64,000 nt of DNA, taken from positions 1 to 64,000 of the forward strand of contig CAYYHG010000002.1 of NCBI GenBank assembly GCA_964471665.1, in the 5' to 3' direction. The position numbers and the translations under genes are program-made. Source of the DNA: SW-9-67-25 sp964471665. GTDB taxonomy: Archaea; Halobacteriota; Halobacteria; Halobacteriales; Haloarculaceae. This document shows positions 60,324 through 64,000 of the stretch, piece after piece. Each line of letters opens with the position of its first letter. Within the stretch, counting starts at the first letter, position 1. The notes below the pieces were generated by a model. That model had not been told where the DNA came from and ran no database searches. It saw nothing but the letters and a program-made list of their open reading frames with translations.

Positions 60324-60824
60324 ATGGGGAAAGTAAACGAAGGTGACCTCGAGTGGACCGACATCGAACAGGGCGGAATGTGTCTCAGGCGCAAACAGCT
60401 CGGCGAGGCGGCCGACGGCGAGGCGCTCGGGTGTAGCCTCTACGAACTGCCGGCCGGAGAGCAGGCCTGGCCGTACCACTACCACACCGCAAACGAGGAG
60501 GCGCTGTACGTCCTCTCGGGGTCGGGTACGCTCCGACTCGACGGGGAGTCGACGCCCCTGGAGGCGGGCGACTACGTGGCGTTGCCCGCCGACGAGCGCG
60601 GCGCCCACAGAGTCGTCAACGACTCCGGGGGGTCGCTGACATACCTGGCCGTCTCGACGATGGACGAACCGGACGTCACCGTCTATCCCGACTCGGAGAA
60701 GTTCGGCGTGTTCGTCGGATCGCCGCCCGGCGGACGCGAGGGCCGCTCCCTGCACGGGTACTACCGCCGCGACGACGATGTCGGGTACTGGACGGACACG
60801 GCGTCCAGCCGCGAGGAGAGCTAG
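60324..60824 (+). CDS. Cupin domain protein
   Basis: This 166-residue cupin has motif 1 PYHYHTANEEALYVLSGSGTLRLDG and motif 2 LEAGDYVALPADERGAHRVVNDSGGSLTYLAVST. The His-x-His pair and a Glu/His could bind a metal. The C-terminal region (GVFVGSPPGGREGRSLHGYYRRDDDVGYW) is an extension seen in several cupins of unknown substrate. It converges on the IscA-type gene with a 4-base overlap at the stops. Confidence 0.82.
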   Translation: MGKVNEGDLEWTDIEQGGMCLRRKQLGEAADGEALGCSLYELPAGEQAWPYHYHTANEEALYVLSGSGTLRLDGESTPLEAGDYVALPADERGAHRVVNDSGGSLTYLAVSTMDEPDVTVYPDSEKFGVFVGSPPGGREGRSLHGYYRRDDDVGYWTDTASSREES

Positions 60825-61189
60825 GTCCGGAAGCTCTCGCCACAGCCACACTCGCTGACGACGTTGGGGTTCTCGATGTGGAACCCGGCGCCCTGGAGGC
60901 CACCCTCGTACTCGAGCCGCGAGCCCTCGATGTACTTCATGCTGGCCGGGTCGACGAACACGCGCAGGCCGTGGTGTTCGGTGACGGTGTCGTCGTCGTC
61001 GGGTTCGGTGTCGAACCGCATCCCGTAGGAGAGGCCGGCACAGCCACCCTGCTGGACGAACAGACGCAGTCCGCCGACGTCGACGTCCATGCCTTCGCCT
61101 TCCATCAGTGCCAGTGCCTCTTCGGCGGCCTGTTCGTTCACCAAGACGGCTGTGCTCTTCTGACTGTGTTCCTCGGCAGTGCTGCTCAT
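60821..61189 (-). CDS. Iron-sulfur cluster assembly protein, IscA/HesB type
   Basis: This 122-residue HesB/IscA-fold protein has the three conserved Cys: Cys50 in GGCAGLSYG and Cys114/116 in SECGCGESF. It stores or transfers an Fe-S cluster to target proteins such as the ferredoxin gene two loci away. Start ATG 61189 gives family length; the acidic N-terminus is a halophile addition. The 297-base gap upstream (61190-61486) shows no gene. Confidence 0.92.
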   Translation of the reverse strand: MSSTAEEHSQKSTAVLVNEQAAEEALALMEGEGMDVDVGGLRLFVQQGGCAGLSYGMRFDTEPDDDDTVTEHHGLRVFVDPASMKYIEGSRLEYEGGLQGAGFHIENPNVVSECGCGESFRT

Positions 61190-61450
61190 GGCTGTTTGCA
61201 GTGCGCCCACGGTGTTAACACTTTGCAACAGGGGGTACCTTCCGACCGCTCTGGAGGAGACGGGATCGCTTCGCGGAGCTTCGCGGAGTTTCCCGGTCGT
61301 CACCACGGCGTCCGCGTACTCGTCCTGGCCGCTCCGCGAGTTCGTCGAACCCGGACCCGCACGGCCGTCGCGTTCCAGCCCGCCGGATCTGGACCCCGGC
61401 GATCCACACCAAATATTTTGGGCACAATCGTATTCCCCAGTCCACCCATA

Positions 61451-61458
61451 CTATAATT
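61451..61458 (+). promoter_or_regulatory. TATA box of the tiny zinc-finger gene
   Basis: CTATAATT lies 29-36 bases before the ATG at 61487. Confidence 0.5.
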
Positions 61459-61486
61459 GCCGGCAGAGGGACGCCGGCCGTTCACG

Positions 61487-61636
61487 ATGCCCGAGTGTAA
61501 ACACTGTGGTTCGCACGTCTCCGATCGATTCGCCCGCGTCTTCGCCGACGAGCGCGGCCAGGTCCACGCCTGTCCGAGCTGTTCGGCCAACGCCGGAATT
61601 GCCGAAGTTGCGAGACAGCGCGCCCGAGAAGTATGA
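61487..61636 (+). CDS. Tiny zinc-finger protein, DUF7563-like (49 residues)
   Basis: This 49-residue protein has CKHCGSHVSDRFARVFADERG and CPSCSANAGIAEVARQRAREV. Two CxxC pairs (4, 7, 29, 32) define a zinc-binding site. It shares MPExxxCG, ARVF and CPxC with the protein at 52870, so the two are paralogues. It has its own TATA box. Function unknown; nucleic-acid or protein-binding roles are likely in this family type. Confidence 0.8.
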   Translation: MPECKHCGSHVSDRFARVFADERGQVHACPSCSANAGIAEVARQRAREV

Positions 61637-61737
61637 CAGCATAATTTCCGCGGACCCCACCTCCCGGATCAATCCTTACCACCCTGCGACCGCCGGTGAC
61701 GGGGAGTTTTTTGTGGGCCCGCCGTGCAAGGATGTAC

Positions 61738-63126
61738 ATGGACGAGACGGGTGGCGACGGAATCGAGTTCGGTACCGACGGCTGGAGAGCGACGCTCTCT
61801 GAGTTTACGACGACACGCGTTCGGATGGTCGGCCAGGGAGTCGCGGCCCATCTCGACGACGAGGAGCGGCGCGGTCCCGTCGCCGTGGGCTACGACGCCC
61901 GCTCGCACTCGCGGGGGTTCGCGGAGGAACTCGCGCGGGTGCTCGCTGCGAACGGTCGTGACGTGACCATGGCCAAGCGTGACTGTCCGACGCCGGTCCT
62001 CGCCTGGACTGTCACCGAGGGCGACTACGTCGGCGGGGTGATGGTCACGGCCTCGCACAACCCACCCGAGTACAACGGCGTGAAGTTCCTCCAGCACGAC
62101 GGAACGCCAGCGCTGCCGGCGGTCACAGAGGCCATCGAGGAACGCCTCGACGAACCCGATCCGGACCCCGACGGGGAGTACGGCAGCGTGACAGAGAAGG
62201 ACCTCGTGACGCCGTTCAGCGACCACGCCGTCGACTTCGTGGACGTGGACATCGACGGACTGCAGGTGGCCTACGACGCGATGCACGGCAGCGGCCGCGG
62301 TGTCACCGACGCGCTGCTCAGGCGCGGGGGCGCGACCGTCGACCGGCTGCGGTGCACACGCGAGGCCGATTTCGGCGGCACGCCACCCGAGCCGGTTCCA
62401 GAGCACGCTGGCGAACTGGAGGAGCGAGTCACCGCCGGGGACGCGGCGCTGGGGTTCATCAACGACGGCGACGCCGACCGGCTCGGTGTCGTGACGCCCG
62501 GCCGGGGCTTTCTCGACCCGAACGTCTATCTCGCCGTGCTCTACGAGTATCTCCTCGAATCGGACGGGGGTGACGTCGTGCGGACGGTGTCGACGAGCAG
62601 CCTCGTCGACCGCGTCGCGGCGGCCCACGGCCAGGCCGTCCACGAGACCGCCGTTGGCTTCAAGTGGGTGGCCGAGGCGATGGGCGACCACGACGCCCGC
62701 TGTGGCGGCGAGGAAAGCGGCGGGTACGGCGTGGCCGCACACCTCCGGAACAAGGACGGTGTTCTCCTGGCGCTCCTGACGGCGGCCGCCGAGGCCGAAC
62801 GCCCGCTGGACGACCGCGTCGACGACCTGCTGGCCGCCCACGGCGGGGTCGTCCAGGAGCGGGTGAGCGTCGACTGTCCCGACGACCGCAAGGGACCGGT
62901 CCTCGAGAACCTCGAGACAGCCCTCCCCGGGACGCTCGCGGGCGTCGACGTCGCGGACGTGACCACGGTCGACGGGTTCAAGATCACTCTGGCCGACGAC
63001 ACCTGGGTCCTCGTCCGTCCCTCGGGGACAGAACCGAAACTCCGCGTCTACGCCGAGGCCACCACCGACGACCGCGTCGCGGACCTGCTCGCCGCTGGTC
63101 GGGATCTCGTCGAACCGCTGGTGTGA
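61738..63126 (+). CDS. Phosphohexomutase (phosphoglucomutase/phosphomannomutase family)
   Basis: This 462-residue alpha-D-phosphohexomutase begins IEFGTDGWRA. It has the phosphoserine loop TASHNPPEYNGVK, the metal loop DGDADR, the sugar loop GGEESGGYG and the phosphate loop RPSGTEPKLRVYAE. The loop GEESGG is typical of phosphoglucomutase-like members. It is the second such enzyme in the window (the other at 51445) and may differ in specificity. I start at ATG 61738; ATG 61732 is possible. A T-rich element (TTTTTT, about 61707-61712) lies 27-32 bases upstream. Confidence 0.92.
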   Translation: MDETGGDGIEFGTDGWRATLSEFTTTRVRMVGQGVAAHLDDEERRGPVAVGYDARSHSRGFAEELARVLAANGRDVTMAKRDCPTPVLAWTVTEGDYVGGVMVTASHNPPEYNGVKFLQHDGTPALPAVTEAIEERLDEPDPDPDGEYGSVTEKDLVTPFSDHAVDFVDVDIDGLQVAYDAMHGSGRGVTDALLRRGGATVDRLRCTREADFGGTPPEPVPEHAGELEERVTAGDAALGFINDGDADRLGVVTPGRGFLDPNVYLAVLYEYLLESDGGDVVRTVSTSSLVDRVAAAHGQAVHETAVGFKWVAEAMGDHDARCGGEESGGYGVAAHLRNKDGVLLALLTAAAEAERPLDDRVDDLLAAHGGVVQERVSVDCPDDRKGPVLENLETALPGTLAGVDVADVTTVDGFKITLADDTWVLVRPSGTEPKLRVYAEATTDDRVADLLAAGRDLVEPLV

Positions 63127-63135
63127 GACGGCTCG

Positions 63136-63149
63136 TACTGCCGGCAGTA
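63136..63149. terminator. Perfect palindrome between convergent genes, possible terminator
   Basis: TACTGCCGGCAGTA is a perfect 14-bp palindrome in the 23-base gap between the phosphohexomutase stop and the acetyltransferase stop. It overlaps the 12-mer TGATACTGCCGG on the minus strand, where TGA is the stop of the acetyltransferase gene. No T-run is present, so it may be a terminator or a protein-binding site. Confidence 0.4.
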
Positions 63150-63560
63150 TCACCGTCGACCGCGGTATCGGCCGTCCCCGAGCGGTCGGATGTCGAACCC
63201 CAGCGACTCCCAGAACGGTCGGACCCCGGGATCGAACTCGGCGACGAGACGTTCCCGTCGCTCGACAGCGGACGCGACGAGTGCGGTTCCGACACCCTGA
63301 TCGCGCCGCCGGCGCCGGACTGCGACCGCCGTGATCCGGTCGCCGACCAGGACGAGCGCGCCGAGGACCCGTCCGTCAGCGGGGTTCCCGCCGCTCGCTC
63401 CATCCTCGCCAGCGACTGCCACGAGCACGCCTCCGCTGTCGAGTGCGCGCCTGATCCGTCCGGCGTCGGTCGCAAGCGCGCCGCCGTCGAGGACGTTCAA
63501 CACGTCTGGCAGTTCCGGCACGGTCGCCTCGCGGACCACCAGGCCGTCGGGACCGGTCAC
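63150..63560 (-). CDS. GNAT family N-acetyltransferase
   Basis: This 136-residue GNAT protein has the acetyl-CoA loop VAVRRRRRDQGVGTALVASAVERRERL (RxxGVGxA form) and ends FDPGVRPFWESLGFDIRPLGDGRY. It is small and may acetylate a small molecule or a peptide terminus. The GTG start at 63560 overlaps the upstream redoxin stop (GTGA), which supports translation coupling. Its own TGA stop coincides with the 12-mer TGATACTGCCGG. Confidence 0.84.
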   Translation of the reverse strand: MTGPDGLVVREATVPELPDVLNVLDGGALATDAGRIRRALDSGGVLVAVAGEDGASGGNPADGRVLGALVLVGDRITAVAVRRRRRDQGVGTALVASAVERRERLVAEFDPGVRPFWESLGFDIRPLGDGRYRGRR

Positions 63561-63934
63561 GCTCTGTCGTCCTCCAGCAGGCCGTCGAGCGCGTCGAGGA
63601 CGTCCTCGACAGAGGGACGGTCGAACGACTCGCCGGCCGCGGCGTCCGGGTCCGCCAGCAGGGGGTACGGCAGGTCGTAGCTCTCCTGCCAGGACTGGAT
63701 CTTCTCGCGGGGTTCGGGGACAATCGAGACGACTTCGGCGCCGCGGTCGCGGAACTCCTCGTAGCGGTCGGCGACCTGCTGGACCTGCGTGCGGCAGTTC
63801 GTACACAGGTGGTCGCGCTGGAGGTACACGACGACGAAATCGTGGTCCTCGACGAGATCCGAAAGGGCGAGCGGATCGGGACCCGGGCCGACGTTGGCCA
63901 GCGAGAAGTCGATCGAGTTGCGTGTCTCGGCCAT
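63557..63934 (-). CDS. Peroxiredoxin-like (AhpC/TSA) redoxin
   Basis: This 125-residue thioredoxin-fold protein has the active-site region VVYLQRDHLCTNCRTQVQQV, with Cys44 and Cys47 as CTNC. Typical peroxiredoxins have a single PxxxTxxC; here the CxxC resembles thioredoxin-like TlpA or BCP variants. It probably reduces peroxides or disulfides with a thiol partner. It shares a 4-base stop/start overlap with the acetyltransferase gene, so they are one operon. The last 66 bases of the window hold its promoter. Confidence 0.85.
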   Translation of the reverse strand: MAETRNSIDFSLANVGPGPDPLALSDLVEDHDFVVVYLQRDHLCTNCRTQVQQVADRYEEFRDRGAEVVSIVPEPREKIQSWQESYDLPYPLLADPDAAAGESFDRPSVEDVLDALDGLLEDDRA

Positions 63935-64000
63935 GTCACCCGTAGGTCGCGGCGGACCGTCTACCTTACGAGAGCGACACGGCTTTTTGTCGGCACACGT

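Overview
The window comes from the chromosome of a haloarchaeon (class Halobacteria). The signs are very high GC, proteins rich in Asp and Glu, TATA boxes about 25-35 bases before start codons with almost no leader, Tat-exported lipoprotein binding proteins, and families typical of the class: RdfA with its SMC-like partner, a Bat-type HTH regulator, tiny zinc-finger proteins, DUF1931 histone-fold protein and double-domain UspA proteins. I cannot name the genus. I saw no tRNA, rRNA, CRISPR array, transposase gene or prophage.

Layout. 1-8.7 kb: the 5' part of a phenylacetate-CoA ligase-like gene, a thiamine-diphosphate enzyme, then an acyl-CoA dehydrogenase / SDR / APH-type kinase trio matching the ACAD10/11 and lva (levulinate) 4-hydroxyacyl-CoA pathway, an IclR regulator, a cupin and a membrane protein. 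8.7-25.5 kb: two complete branched-chain-amino-acid-type (HAAT) ABC importers, the second with a fused LivH-LivM permease. Between them lie a cobalamin adenosyltransferase, an acetyltransferase, a metallo-hydrolase and the cell-shape pair rdfA-sph. After them come an NAD-dependent epimerase and a methylmalonyl-CoA-epimerase-like protein.

25.7-40.2 kb: an acyl-CoA catabolic block with an M24-fold hydrolase, a second PaaK, a thiolase coupled to a fused HMG-CoA-synthase-like/DUF35 protein lacking all three catalytic residues, a 3-hydroxyacyl-CoA dehydrogenase, an enoyl-CoA hydratase, an IclR regulator divergent from a second ThDP enzyme, a duplicated EthD protein, an HD hydrolase, two hotdog thioesterases, an LLM oxidoreductase and a MaoC hydratase. 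40.3-43.3 kb: two UspA-like proteins and an APC amino-acid permease. 43.4-47.8 kb: the phenylacetyl-CoA epoxidase operon paaABCD, with the PaaD zinc ribbon as its own 55-residue gene, a divergent Bat-type regulator and an enoyl-CoA hydratase. 47.8-64 kb: mainly housekeeping genes (larB, DUF1931, rpiA, two phosphohexomutases, a RecJ-like OB/S1 protein, elp3, an ACT protein, ferredoxin, an IscA-type protein, redoxin).

Taken together, about two thirds of the window looks like an accessory catabolic region for aromatic and other organic acids. Importers bring the acids in, CoA ligases activate them, and epoxidase or beta-oxidation-type enzymes degrade them, under two IclR regulators and one Bat-type regulator. 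The most unusual items are the catalytically stripped HMGCS-DUF35 fusion beside its thiolase, the split ACAD10/11-like module, a pair of 81-83 bp palindromic MITE-like elements, a structured haloarchaeal repeat, and a 12-mer that overlaps the stop codons of three genes.
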